Shown in pieces: positions 40,109-50,782 of a stretch of DNA of 64,000 nt (its first letter is position 1; each line of letters begins with the position of its first letter). Made by a program: the position numbers and the translations under genes. The notes under the pieces are model-generated. The model made no database searches and was not told the origin of the DNA. It was given only the letters and a program-made list of their open reading frames with translations. The DNA lies in contig CM055103.1 of the NCBI GenBank assembly GCA_029204225.1, forward strand, positions 41,521,368-41,585,367, read 5' to 3'. This DNA is from Diphasiastrum complanatum. Its lineage: Eukaryota > Streptophyta > Lycopodiopsida > Lycopodiales > Lycopodiaceae.

Positions 40109-40370
40109 TTGCCGTCGATAGAAAGAAAGAGTACTGGAGCAGTTGACTTCAAACTTTCAAGCGACAAAAGCTCAGAGAACATAAAGGAGTGTTCTAACCA
40201 GGAAATAGATAGCTGCTTTATGAGAGACCAGCTAGATACGGTACAGTCGAAGTTGATCCACCCCAGAGGACACTGGAGACCTATAGAAGATCAAAAGCTC
40301 AAAGAGCTAGTCGTCCTACAAGGTCTACACAATTGGAATCTGATAGCCCAAGCACTACTGGGATGGTCAG
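40109..40370 (+). pseudogene. First exon of an R2R3-MYB gene, subgroup-21-like, orphaned
   Basis: The frame ends with HPRGHWRPIEDQKLKELVV and HNWNLIAQALLGWSG. This matches the first part of the R2 repeat of the MYB52/54/105/117 type, whose usual form is RGHW.P.ED.KL.ELV..YGP.NWN.IAE.L.GRSG. Two of the three helix tryptophans (HW and NW) are present. The exon ends at TCAG/GTACTT (40370/40371), the position where most plant R2R3-MYB genes have their first intron. GRSG has become GWSG and YGPQNW has become QGLHNW. The third helix and R3 were not found downstream; Copia sequence begins about 220 bp later. The start codon is uncertain because the frame is open further upstream (FNPDEQDTWVLP..). 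Most likely dead or cut off from its second exon. Confidence 0.75.
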
Positions 40371-40589
40371 GTACTTCATCTATACTACCTGAATTTGTAA
40401 CATGGTCTTCGAATCTGTATTACCGTCATAATTCTACTACTACCGCGTTATAGTGTACATAGTCTTAGACAGCGCCATCCTCAGCAATTTGCACATTTGC
40501 ATTGTGATCAAGGCAAATTTGTACCACATTGTTGTGATTTTGTGGGTACAGACACCGATATCTAACATGTCCATTGTAAAAGGAGAAAC

Positions 40590-41150
40590 AAGGAGAGGTC
40601 TTTGTCCTGCTGCACCTCATGAGTGTGGTAAGAGAACCCAAGGCATCTACGATGCAAGTATTCATCCAGACCAGAGCACAGAAATGACAAGAGAAAGAAT
40701 CCACCAAATCCACCACGAGTATCCTTATCATTCTATTATAGGATCTCTTATGTACGCCATGATCTGTACCAGGCCAGACATAGCTTTTGCAGTTAGCTCT
40801 CTCAGTCAGGTTATGACTAATCCTGGTCAAACGCATTGGAAGGCTCTTATCAAAGTCATGAGATATCTTCGAGCTACTATGGACTTTTGCATTTGTTATG
40901 GAGCAGTCGGCAACGACAAACTCAATTTACTCAGTGGTTACACAGATGCAAGTTGGGCAGGAGATGTAGACACTCGTAAATCTACTTCCAAATTTACATT
41001 CTTCCTCAACAACGGTCCAGTTTCCTGGAACAGTCGCAAGCAATCCTCGATAGCTCTATCTTCCACTGAATCAAAGTATATCACACCCTCTCAAGCTACA
41101 AAGGAAGCAATTTCGTTGAAGTATTTACTCTCATATATGGGTGTGAAGTC
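40590..41150 (+). pseudogene. Copia RT end and RNase H (family 3)
   Basis: Plus-strand frame with YPYHSIIGSLMYAMICTRPD, SQVMTNPGQTHWKALIKVM, GYTDASWAGDVDTRKSTS and SRKQSSIALSSTESKY, the standard Copia RNase H order including the catalytic aspartates. It is open across this region but ends at about 41150, where the sequence folds back into minus-strand RT of a similar element. Confidence 0.87.
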
Positions 41151-41310
41151 TATTTCTAGTAATGTGAGTTCCTAGCAAAGAATGGATAGCTCCTAAATCA
41201 GTCATGTCAAATTCCTTTGACAGAACACTCTTAGCACTGTGTAGAAGAAAAGTGTCGTTAGACAAAATAAATGCATCATCTACGTAAAGAGCTATGTGAA
41301 CTGAATTGGT
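41150..41310 (-). pseudogene. Inverted Copia RT piece with YVDD box
   Basis: The minus strand from 41310 reads HIALYVDDAFILSNDT, then LSKEFDMTDLGAIHSLLGTH, ending in CATTACTAGAAATAGACTTC. This is the RT segment that normally lies upstream of the RNase H on the other strand. It is nearly identical to 20963-21110. The junction with the plus-strand RNase H shares the word GAAGTC. Confidence 0.85.
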
Positions 41311-41611
41311 GCCTAAGCACTTACAATTCTGATGTCAAATTTTCCCACGAGTTTCAAATGAATGAAAAACACTCTAGAAACACACATTCAACACCCTTTG
41401 TGTGAAATGATGTGACTATGACAACAAAAACTTGTCTTATCCAATTCTATCTCAGATTGAGTACCAAAACTGTGAATAATGAATCACGCATGCAATATAA
41501 TCAATTCAAAAAGTGTCCACTCGAGTTTTGGGTCTCTCCCTACCCCTCTTAAAGAGCTTATAACTCCTACTAGGATCATCAAAATGAATTGAAACCAATT
41601 GCAATGGAAAG

Positions 41612-42425
41612 TGTTACGGCCATATTCGGTTAAGGATCTGGAATAGTCCAAATATGGTAGACCGGCCCTCCAGTGTTCGAGATTATTGGTCACGCCTAGA
41701 TTTTATTCCAAGTCAAGGCCTGTTGGTGACTAATGACCTTGAGAGGACCCAAACACTCTAATTGAGACATATGGATTAGTGCATGTACATGTGACTGATA
41801 TAGGCAAGAGGTATGCATGAAGAGCTGTGACCTATTTATAGTTGACCTTCATGGGAATTGCATGTGCTCATGCATAGGATCCTACTCTCTATATATTGAG
41901 GTAGTGATTATTCCGTCGACGACTTGGTCTAGGTTACCTGATGAGCTCTTCTCCTCTTGCTGTCACATTGGCATGGCTTGGGGGCTAGATCCAGGAGGAT
42001 TCTCCAGGAGGGATCTAGGTTTGGTTGGGTGGTTTTGCTCCACAGTCTCTCTTGTGTTTTCCTATCCTCATCTTAGGGGATTGTCCCTAGTGGTCTTTAC
42101 ATTGGTAACATGGGAAAGATTTGAAAGCTTAAGGAATAGTTTCATGTTTTCTTTTTCCCGTTCTGAGGACAGAACCTGTTTAAGGGAGGAAGAATGTTAC
42201 GGCCATATTCGGTTAAGGACCTGGAATAGTCCTAATATGGTAGACCGGCCCTCCAGTGTTCGAGATTATTGGTTACGCCTAGATTTTATTCCAAGTCAAG
42301 GCCTGTTGATGACTAATGACCTTGAGAGGACCCAGACACTCTAATCGAGACATATGGAGTAGTGCATGTACATGTGACTAATATAGGCAGGAGGTATGCA
42401 TGAAGAGCTGTGACCTATTTATAGT
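41612..42425 (+). mobile_element. Small LTR-flanked element (Gypsy-type deletion derivative or TRIM-like)
   Basis: Direct repeats of about 225-230 bp, each starting TGTTACGGCCATATTCGG (41612 and 42195) and matching down to GACCTATTTATAGTT (41836 and 42425). The interior of about 360 bp ends with AAGGGAGGAAGAA, a polypurine tract, right before the second repeat. TGTTACG starts after such a tract are common in plant Gypsy elements. No primer-binding site is evident after the first repeat and no target duplication could be fixed, so the 3' end is uncertain (possibly 42441). Confidence 0.75.
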
Positions 42426-42441
42426 TTGTACCCCTACCACA

Positions 42442-44320
42442 TAACGAGGTCATCATCATCTTAAAATTGTGATACCTGTATATGAAGGACATATTTGTGG
42501 AATGATTTGACTAGAGTTCTTGGTTGTCAGTGTAATAAGAATTTTTAAAATAGCAGTCAAAATGCATATTGTCCTACAACCGCAATGTTAAAATCTTGGC
42601 TCTTGCAACAATTCTTATCACTCAGAGCCATCTATCAAATTTTATTCCATTTCTCAAATCATCCTCAAGCATTCAGACACCATTGTCATCATCTATGCAC
42701 GTACAAGGCTCTTGTTTCCAAGCTCCTTCACATGATATATGCTCTACTCCTGATCTTAAACATCCCCATTTTGCATGTTCACTATAGTATCTCATCAACA
42801 ACTTCTCTTTGGTTGGTTTGTTCAAGACTAGAATTATCCTCATTTTTTCCCCCGAATTGCAATCAAAGCCTGGCTGTCATTCAGGCATCAGTGTGCCTCC
42901 ATTATTATTTTTCAGCCTAAGAGATGCTATGCGACCAGATTTTGTGGATTATATGTACATGAACAGCTATACTCTTAAAACTCTCAATGTGACTGATATC
43001 AAATATCATACCTATCCTATTACTTACGAGCCCTGGATGCATGACTTAGGGATATCAAATAGAATTGAAAGAAGAAAGAAGAGCAAGAGCAAGCATCTGT
43101 GTTTTGTTCATTTCTCTAGATGTCTTCTTACACACACACAATTGCGGACAATGAGACAATGCATAAGAATTGTGAAGATACCAGAGGAGCTTAGCTGCAT
43201 TTGCCGTGTCAGGATACGCAATGCCTTATATTTGTGAATGTAGATAGATCTCATAATGTGGGCAGATGATAAGAAAAAAGAAATTGAATTGAGTCCTGAT
43301 AACCACAATTTTCAGGCAGTTACAGAAATTGTTCCTTTTGAGGTCCGTTAGATGCCTAACTACTCATACTTTCAAAAGAAGTGTTTCGCATGCTATTTCT
43401 CAAATATCTTGGTGATCTTGGCAGCTGTGAAATACTTAATATGCCAAATTTTCAGGCACTCACTGAATTGTAGGATATAAGAACTGCAGCTACATTCAGG
43501 CCTATGTTTTCTCTAGCACTAGTCAATATTCTTAATTCGAAAATTGACATAAAATTTATTAGTTAATCATGAAATGTCCCTCAATCAATTGCCACGAATA
43601 CCCAAAAAGGCAGTATACACGATGAAAGCAATGTGCAGCAGATGGCAAAATAAATAAATAAAACTTAAGTCAAATAACCCAGCTCTTAAGAGAATTATAA
43701 CATATCAGAAATATGAGCATCCTCAGAGTGGAAGTACAAGTTAAGCTTGAAAGTGTGACTGCAAATATATTGTATGCTGCACATCTGGACCATTGAAGCT
43801 TACACAAAGTGAGTCTATGAAGTCGTCAAACACTTAGCAAATCGCAACAAGAAAGCACATTTGCCACCAAATAGGGCACATTTTGAGCGTTTCTCGAGTT
43901 CATATCCTCCTAAATCAAAACAATATCGATAACTTCCTTTAAGTACAACATTCACATAGCAGTCCTCTATGAGGGGAATCACTATTACATAGCAGTATCC
44001 TAAAAGGTATTATGGAGGGTTCCGGTAGTTTAGAATTTGTGATTAGATCAAATCCTGCAGTGTTATACTAGCTCAGAGTTTAGAACACAAGTTTCAACCT
44101 CGACACTAACATTTGACTGCATCTAGACCAAACAAGATTAGTCGCCTGTTTGGTCCGTGCATAGATAGAAGTATAAGCAGATAGAAAAAATGATATTCTG
44201 GTATATGATCTTCCAGCTCAAGTCCAGTAAGTAAGATACAAACAGATGCCAGAGGTGTATGGTATAGAGCATGAAGACTGCGGACACGAACCATTGAGCA
44301 TAGCATTTGGCTACTATCAA
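42442..44320. other. Gene-free stretch between the small LTR element and the bHLH gene
   Basis: One plus-strand frame at 42809-43237 contains a protein-like stretch (PDFVDYMYMNSYTLKTL ... RIERRKKSKS), but I recognise no family and see no conserved splice context. The 3' untranslated region of the bHLH gene presumably lies just below 44321; no clear AATAAA-type signal was identified. Confidence 0.4.
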
Positions 44321-46280
44321 TCATTGGAGACCATTATGAATTAGGGTGAAAGTTTGTACAATTGCTGATGCGATGTCGTCCACGCCGATTGCACATTCAG
44401 GTCCTATCTGCAAAATATGCAGTTACAAGAACATTAAACAACTGCTGCAGTATGTTCTAGATCTCACTGATCGACTGTTAAACTTTACCACAAGATGGCT
44501 TCTTTGCTGTATTTTGAGAATGAAACAATTCGACTAATTCAGCCTCTGACTTGCATATGCCTATCTTTTCAGAAAGTTTTACCTTGACATTGAAACTGTA
44601 AAGAACTGTATGCTCAATGGTTGTGATATTACTGTGTAGGATCGAAAAGGATAAATTTTCTAATGCTACGATAGTCTTTAGAAGCTGCCCTGGTCGTCTC
44701 TGGGATAAGATTTTGATAAAAGCATCATTGCCAACCATCTTCACCTCTACTTCTGCAACTTCTGATTTGACTTCTGCATAGAACTCCCTCAGTGGCTCAT
44801 AGCAGTTGTCGTTATAGTACTTGACATCTTGCCGAGGTGGATGTGGTGGAAATATTGGTTGCAGCATGAGGCAGCCATCTTGAAGAGCTGCTCTTGGAGC
44901 TATTGATTCTGTCAACAGTTTTCTTCTCTTCTGCTCTTCTAAGCACTGCAACAGCTGCTGCAGTTCCTTCACAAATTCTATTGCTCCCCCAATAATTGAT
45001 GCTTGATCACCCTGACATCCAGCGCAATTGCATCCAACTAGAAATTTCAGCTTTGTAAATTGTGATGGGTAACTTTTTCACGTAGCAGCTGATTTAGATC
45101 ATCATTAAAATAAGAAAAAATCTCAACAATAAAATGAAAGAATTGAAAACAAAGAATAACTCGGTATATTAGTCAAGCTTATATTATTCAAATAGATATG
45201 GGAGAAGAAGTTGCAAGATCAGTAGTAGGTTTGCATACTCTTTGAACGTATGAGCCAGGCATGAGAGTCCTCAGAACTCTGAGGTGCTCATTCATCTGCT
45301 TACGTCGGTTTCTCTCCACAGCTATATGAGTCATCCTTTGGCTCTCAACCTCTTCGCTGCTCTTGCATGGCCTCGACCGCTTCCTCTTTTGCTGAATCTG
45401 GAGCTCCACCCCCGAGCTACAGTGCGAAATCCCGCCGGCTTGATGATCTACTCCGTAAGGCTTCGATGGCTCCAAGTAGTTGACTAAAGTGTTCTCGACA
45501 TGTTTCTCACTGAAGGCACTCATTAGCATTGGAGAATTATCAGTTAATTCTCTTGACGATCTGTTTCCAAAGGGGAAGTCAGACAGACAATCTCTGTCAT
45601 CAGCATAGATTTGTGGGTGATCGTTCACTGCCGGGCTCCATAGCTTGGGAAGAGGAAACTCTGTCTCAAAGTTGGAAGATCCTCCAGAATGGTGAGCAAA
45701 CAGCTCGAACGATGCCGATTTATAACCCATCTCCCCCTCCTCTGTATACTGTGGCATCGATTCCATAAACTTTTGTTCCAACTTATCGGATGCATATTGC
45801 TTGTTGAAGTTGAAAGAATCTAAGGATGCTTGGATCTGATCTCTCATAGCATCACAGTCTTCAATTGCAGCTAGAGGTAGCGTTAATTTCTGAGTATGCT
45901 CTTGAAATAGCAATGCTTCTGGTAAGGAAGCTTTGTCTTCCTGTGCTCCATAGGTTGATCCTCCATAAGATAGTTGTGCGCCGAACATATCAAATATGGT
46001 AGTGCTTGATCCAATATGCAAGTGGTTGGCTGAATGATCAACATCATCGGCTTCTCTGGCTGGTTCAGGAGGCAAATCTGAAATCTGCATATTAAGCGAA
46101 TGATCTACACTTGAAGATAATCCTGGCATCTGTTGAGAATTGAGATTTTCTGTGTTACTCAAAACTGTTATGCTTCTGCAGCAAACAAGACAGTCCAAGC
46201 TGGTGATGAAACTGAGAAATTTCTTTTTTAGACTGTAAAGTTTATAATGATCATCACCTCTGCTCTGATGTTCTCCACAT
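44321..46280 (-). CDS. FAMA: Group Ia bHLH transcription factor, FAMA/SMF type (491 aa, four exons)
   Basis: Minus-strand model: exons 46280-46258, 46175-45239, 45011-44583 and 44407-44321. All introns are GT..AG, the phases fit, and there is no internal stop. The basic region (about residues 287-299) has [15 protein letters not shown] with the H-E-R DNA-contact pattern for E-boxes. Helix 1 is [21 protein letters not shown] and helix 2 is [17 protein letters not shown], joined exactly across intron 2. It is followed by LQCLE (about 341-345), the LxCxE retinoblastoma-binding motif known from FAMA. The C-terminal ACT-like SMF domain (about 408-491) reads [27 protein letters not shown] .. then, across intron 3, [20 protein letters not shown]. 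In angiosperms this family drives guard-cell differentiation as heterodimers with ICE/SCRM bHLH proteins. The exon 1 start is the least certain part: the frame is open upstream to a possible acceptor near 46331. Confidence 0.9.
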
Positions 46281-46582
46281 ATCACCTATTTCTGGAACTT
46301 GCGAAATGTTCAAAGAAAGAAGCTGCCTGTGTAAATTGACCCAGCAAACTACAGATTCAGGAACACGACAATGAAAGAAAAGCAACCCTCATACACAGTG
46401 GAGATAGCTATGAGACTCGGTCTGGCAGCGAAGTTTGGATGTGTCTTCAGGCTGAGACAAGCTACTCATAAAAAAGAGGCATGACAGTAGAATTCTCCTG
46501 TTATTCGACTCCTCTCTGCTCTATAAATCCCATGCGTCCATAGCGCGGACTGATAGGGTGTGAGGGAAAGAGGAAGGGAGCG

Positions 46583-46590
46583 CTTATATT
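46583..46590 (-). promoter_or_regulatory. TATA-like box of the bHLH gene
   Basis: AATATAAG on the minus strand, followed by a pyrimidine-rich CTCCCTTCCTCTTTCCCTC stretch, about 300 bp upstream of the proposed start codon. A start of transcription near 46555 would leave a 5' leader of about 275 nt. Inferred from sequence only. Confidence 0.45.
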
Positions 46591-46591
46591 C

Positions 46592-46717
46592 GGAATTCTT
46601 ACAGCCCAATTGACCACCTTCTCTATAGCCACACAAGACTATTGAAAATCTGAGTTTGCCGCTAATTATATGGGGAATTCTTACAACCCAATTGGCCGCC
46701 TTCGCTATAACCACACC
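46592..46717 (-). promoter_or_regulatory. Duplicated 43-bp block upstream of the bHLH gene
   Basis: GGAATTCTTACA(G/A)CCCAATTG(A/G)CC(A/G)CCTTC-type sequence occurs at 46592-46635 and again at 46674-46717, offset 82 bp. Each copy contains CAATTG, a CANNTG E-box core, and an overlapping CCAAT. The block sits immediately upstream of the TATA-like box. Confidence 0.7.
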
Positions 46718-46799
46718 ATACTGTTGCAGATCCAAGCTTAACTCTAATCTATGCTTGCAAGCTGCTAGAAGAGAATTCACTACTTTAATACTGCAGTTT

Positions 46800-48213
46800 G
46801 ATTCTGCCCACCCCTACAGAAAGCCATGCAAGAGTTTGACATCTAGACAACACCCTTATTGATAGGGTCTTGCACTCTTTCTCAACTCTCAAATCTGATG
46901 ATCAGCCACCAAACCCACAATGCCCTTGTCTTTGAGTCACTCAAATAACAGCACCGCCATAGCTAAACTGCTTAAGGTTTAAACAAAAGAGCCCATTAAG
47001 ATGATGAAAGGTTGCAGCAGCAGCTAAATATTGCAGTAAGCATATTGTGGTTCAAGGCATCTCATCATGATCAGGATCAGGATCAGGACCAGGACCAGGA
47101 TCAGCAGTGATGACTAATGAGCTTGTGGACTCAGAAACATCCAGTAACAACATCATCATCATCGTCAACCCCAAATTCAAACTCAAAAAGAAAGGAAAAA
47201 AAATCAGTTGTGTTAAAGCCATAAGCTGAGAAGGAAGATCAAAGAACCATGCATATTCACATGACTGCAATCAAATTGGACGGAAGGGATTTTGCATGGC
47301 AAAATAAAATATTGGTGGGCTTTTAGTGCTATTAAGGATGGTGGGTTTTGGGAAAAAGTGTCCTGCCCGCGAAAACAGTGAGGGGTGTTTGGGGGGTTCC
47401 TCTTACCTGAGGGTGGGAGCCCAAGGGCCACATAAAGTCCCCTTGCAAGATGCATAAATAGAGGCTACATTAATTATTCATTTTTATTACTCTCTTAAAA
47501 TATAATCAAGTAGAAAAAGATAGTGAGCATGGCATTCATGTCTCGAAAGCCCATAAGGTATGTAAGTGTAATGACCTATTCAGTTGAGGTCCTTTTGCGC
47601 CGTGATGTGAATGTGCCGCCCTCGGCCCCATCCCCTCATTGGGGTGGAAGGGCTCCAAGAAGCAGCCTTCTACCATGTAAATTAAATGTAATTTAGAGAT
47701 TTTTTTGCAAACTCAATATTGTGGTGACTCGGGTATGTGCAAGATAGAACTAGAACACCCAAAAATTCACGCTCTATGTAACCTTATGTTATCTACCCAA
47801 TTGGCATTAACCTTGAGGTAAAATTTCAAGCAACCAAGGGAACGATGCAATTTGAGAGAGGAAAAAGATCCATAAGATGTAAATTTAAGTTTTAATATGT
47901 TGTCATTCAAAAGAGGATGATTAAAGCAATATCATTCTAACAAATCAAGTTCAATTTAAGAAATTAAAAATAAAAGTATCGGGTATACATTGGAATTTCA
48001 AAGTTGCATGCATTTGTTTTCTTTCCCCCATTTTTTAATCAAGTTGTATTAATGATTGGAGATCTATACAAATTTAAATAGAGCATTTTGCTCTTATGAG
48101 CAATATAGCAATACATTCACCATCTTTAGCTTGCTCATCAAATGTAAACTTCCATAGTTGAGGTGACCCCTTCTATGATGCCATAACTCAGATTGAGATA
48201 GTAACGGACAATG
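46800..48213. other. Upstream region of the bHLH gene and gene-free sequence
   Basis: No coding region recognised. It contains a short hexamer array at 47069-47104 (GATCAG and GACCAG units) and otherwise AT-rich sequence. No boundaries of mobile elements were seen. Confidence 0.5.
47069..47104. repeat. GATCAG/GACCAG hexamer array
   Basis: Six tandem hexamers differing by a single T/C change. Confidence 0.85.
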
Positions 48214-48445
48214 TCAACCGCCATATTCACCTGGCTTGGCTACATCCAACTTGTAAAGGGTGCAATTGTTGCCACGATATCCCATCACAACCACCTTGTA
48301 ATCCATATCCTTTATGAAAAAAGCATCATTAACAAACTCAACTTTTAAGTGTTGATTTGCCACATAAAGCAAGCTCTTTTTCAATCCAAACACGTAAAGC
48401 ACATCAGTGATATTTCTCAACTTACCACCGAAAAACAACGGTTTT
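48214..48445 (-). pseudogene. Copia protease/gag-pre-integrase piece joined to an RNase H end
   Basis: The minus-strand frame reads MLVDILTKPLF (the conserved C-terminus of Copia RNase H) and then GGKLRNITDVLYVFGLKKS ... FIKDMDYKVVVMGYRG ... LYKLDVAK. The latter is the protease to gag-pre-integrase region, which normally lies far upstream in the polyprotein. The two are fused in one open frame, in the wrong order for a single element. Confidence 0.75.
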
Positions 48446-49125
48446 GTTAGAATATCAACCAACATATTGTCGGTGTGACAGTAACTTCATTCGACATCCT
48501 TATTATGAATCTTCTCTCTTCGAAAATGAAATTGTCGATATACTTAGTTCTAGAGTGAGTTCATGGTTTCAAAAAAAGAGCTATGCACCTCTGATTGTCG
48601 CAATGGAGTGTTGTTGGTCTGCTGATTTGCTGAAATTTCAAATACTAGAGTAATCTTTTAAGCCAAATAATTTCCTTGACCGTAGAAGTGGCTGCAACAT
48701 ATTCGGACTCAGTAGAGGACAAAGAGATGCATTTATGCTTTCGACTATTCCATAAAATGGGTCCTCTTGCAAGAAAACATAGGCAGATGGAAGTTGATTT
48801 TTTGGTATCCACGTCTCTAGCCCAATATGAGTTGGAATAGGCTTCCAGGATTAATGCGCCCTCTGAACTTCCATCATAATACAAAGCATAGTGCTTTGTG
48901 GCTTGTATGTACCTCAATGCTCTTTGTAGAGCTTTCCAATGTGGTAGGCCCATATTGCGACAGTGTGCTGACTGTGTATGCAAGATCAAGCCATGTACAG
49001 ATCATGGCATACATGATCCAATGATCGACTGGTACGAGTATTTGCACATCTCCTTCTACTCTTCTTCAGTCTTCGAACACATGTCCTTCGATAGTTTGAA
49101 TCCTGGATTGCTTGTTTTTTTCTGA
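48446..49125 (-). pseudogene. Copia RT end and RNase H (family 4)
   Basis: Minus strand with frameshifts: LSKDMCSKTEEE, YQSIIGS.MYAMICTWLDLAYTVSTLSQ, GLPHWKALQRALRYIQATKHY, YWARDVDTKKSTS, NSRKHKCISLSSTESEYVAA, then a degraded CDNQ...HSRTKYID segment leading to DILTKPL. This is the standard Copia order. One active-site aspartate region reads NSYWA in place of DSDWA. Confidence 0.82.
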
Positions 49126-49164
49126 ACTCGAACCATTGCTCTTCAATATGTTTCCATGCAAGTT

Positions 49165-49990
49165 TTTAAACTCGGACCATTACCTCATCTGTGGATTGAT
49201 TTTGAACATGCCAATCCATTTATTGTGCCAAGGACTTGCATCAAAATAAATGTTGCAACTGGAAAATGACGTAACACAAGTTTGTGGCTCTTTAAAATCT
49301 TGTACATCATTTCTATAACATGAGGAATTACATCTCGGACATTGAAGCTTTTCTGAATGCTCATCTTGATATAGAACATGATCTTCTAGACATGCATGTA
49401 TTGTCTCATAATCCATCCCAAGCATGTTCATCATCTTTCATGCTTCCTTTTGTGTTTTAGGTATCACATTCTCTTTTAGAAGTATTCTTTGCAATAAATC
49501 AAAAAACAATATTTTTTTAGAAAAACAATTTGTAAATAGGTTATAATATACCTACATCATGTTACACGTTAGGTACGTGTTCGAATATTGATGTGACACT
49601 ATGGTCACTCCATTTCTATTTTGTTTGAAGGTTTAGAATAAGAATTGATGTCACCAATCGAGAAATTGATGCTCCTGGACACAAAGGAGTGTCAGCCTCT
49701 CTGCATAATGAAATCTTGTCCCCATCCATATAAGTTTCTTCATTGACTTCATTTTTATTAAGAGGTGTGTCTATACAGTCATTATTTGTTTCAAAATAAG
49801 ATTCAAGCATATTATGTAGTGCTTCATCATGTTGTGTCTCATCATCATCACTATAATCAATATCATCATTTTTTTTACGAATTGCATTTGCCTCTTCAAT
49901 TTTTTTCATCCTTTGTTCTCTCATATGTATCAAAACTTGACAAAATGGATCAACTTCACGGAATGGCACACGATTTCTTGCCTGCACACA
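49165..49990 (-). pseudogene. CACTA (En/Spm) TNP2-type transposase relic
   Basis: Minus strand. The upstream frame ends LCREADTPLCPGASISRLV..LILNL, like the TNP2 pattern E.PLY.G......LL.LL.LK. A lower frame has MLGMDYETIHACLEDHVLYQ ... CPRCNSSCYR, matching the TNP2 block G..Y..IHAC.N.C.LY....... C..C..SRY. A further frame has VLRHFPVATFI followed by CKSLAQ.MDWH, matching K.LRYFPL..RL...Y.......MRWH. Stops and frameshifts separate them. No CACTA terminal repeats were found. An acidic, coiled-coil-like segment lies at the start (IRKKNDDIDYSDDDE). Confidence 0.65.
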
Positions 49991-50560
49991 TTAAAAAATT
50001 AAGTAAACATAAGAGAGTAATAAAAATCACAATAAAATATAAAAGAATGATACTTAAATACAAATCTCAACATAGTTGACCCTCATTTTTTTGTCCAAAC
50101 TTCGACAAATGGTTTTCTACAATGCTTCTTTCACGCGTCTTTTTTCCATCACGCTTATATGTGCACCATATTTTATCCTAAAAATAATTTTTCTACAAAA
50201 ACCAAAGTCAAGTATATGTTACTGTAGCCAAATTATTCAAGATTATGTTAGGTTAGTCAACATATTTTTTATTAATAGAAAAACATATTTAATTTTTACT
50301 TTGTTGACTTTAGTGTCTTCGTCACTAGACAGATCTAAATGCAATTCATCTTTCGGTAAAAAAATTGCATGCATGAGATCCAAATGATGTATAACAATGA
50401 AACTAGTTTCATCGAACCTTGGCAATTTCAGCTCATTAACATAATTTTGCTCAAACTTGAGATAAGTAAGATAAGATAAGAATGCACTTCCTTGGAGAAT
50501 CGTCAAAATAGCTTACTGCGACCGCAACAAAGCTAACAAAGAGAAAATTTTATAACTTAA

Positions 50561-50782
50561 CTAGTAACGCCTGCCCGCCCAACGGCGGGCAAATTCAAAT
50601 GTGACGGGTTGCGTGCGTGCCCGTATACAGGATATCGCGAGGGGGGTGGTTTCGGGCAGCGTGCAAGAAATTGCAAGGGGGGGTTCCAGGCAGCGTGCAG
50701 GAAATCGCGAGGGGGGGGGGGGGGAGGGGGTTCTGGGCAGCGTGAGCTGCCCGAAAACCCAAATTCTTTTAGTATATATAGA
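50561..50782 (-). mobile_element. 222-bp non-autonomous Helitron
   Basis: On the minus strand the element starts TCTATATATACTAAAAG at 50782, with A just before it. It ends with a hairpin (GCCCGCC, loop GTTG, GGCGGGC; 50590-50573), eight bases, then CTAG at 50564-50561, with T just after it. The 5' TC, 3' hairpin plus CTRR and A/T insertion site are the defining Helitron features. Inside, three diverged tandem units (50628-50663, 50664-50697, 50698-50744) each have an AGGANATCGCGAGGGG-like start and a GGGCAGCGTG end; the last holds a poly-G run. There is no coding capacity. Confidence 0.88.

Noticed and set aside
42809-43237. Missing R3 exon of the MYB gene
   Set aside because: Protein-like stretch, but no tryptophan spacing or KSCRLRW-type motif of R2/R3.
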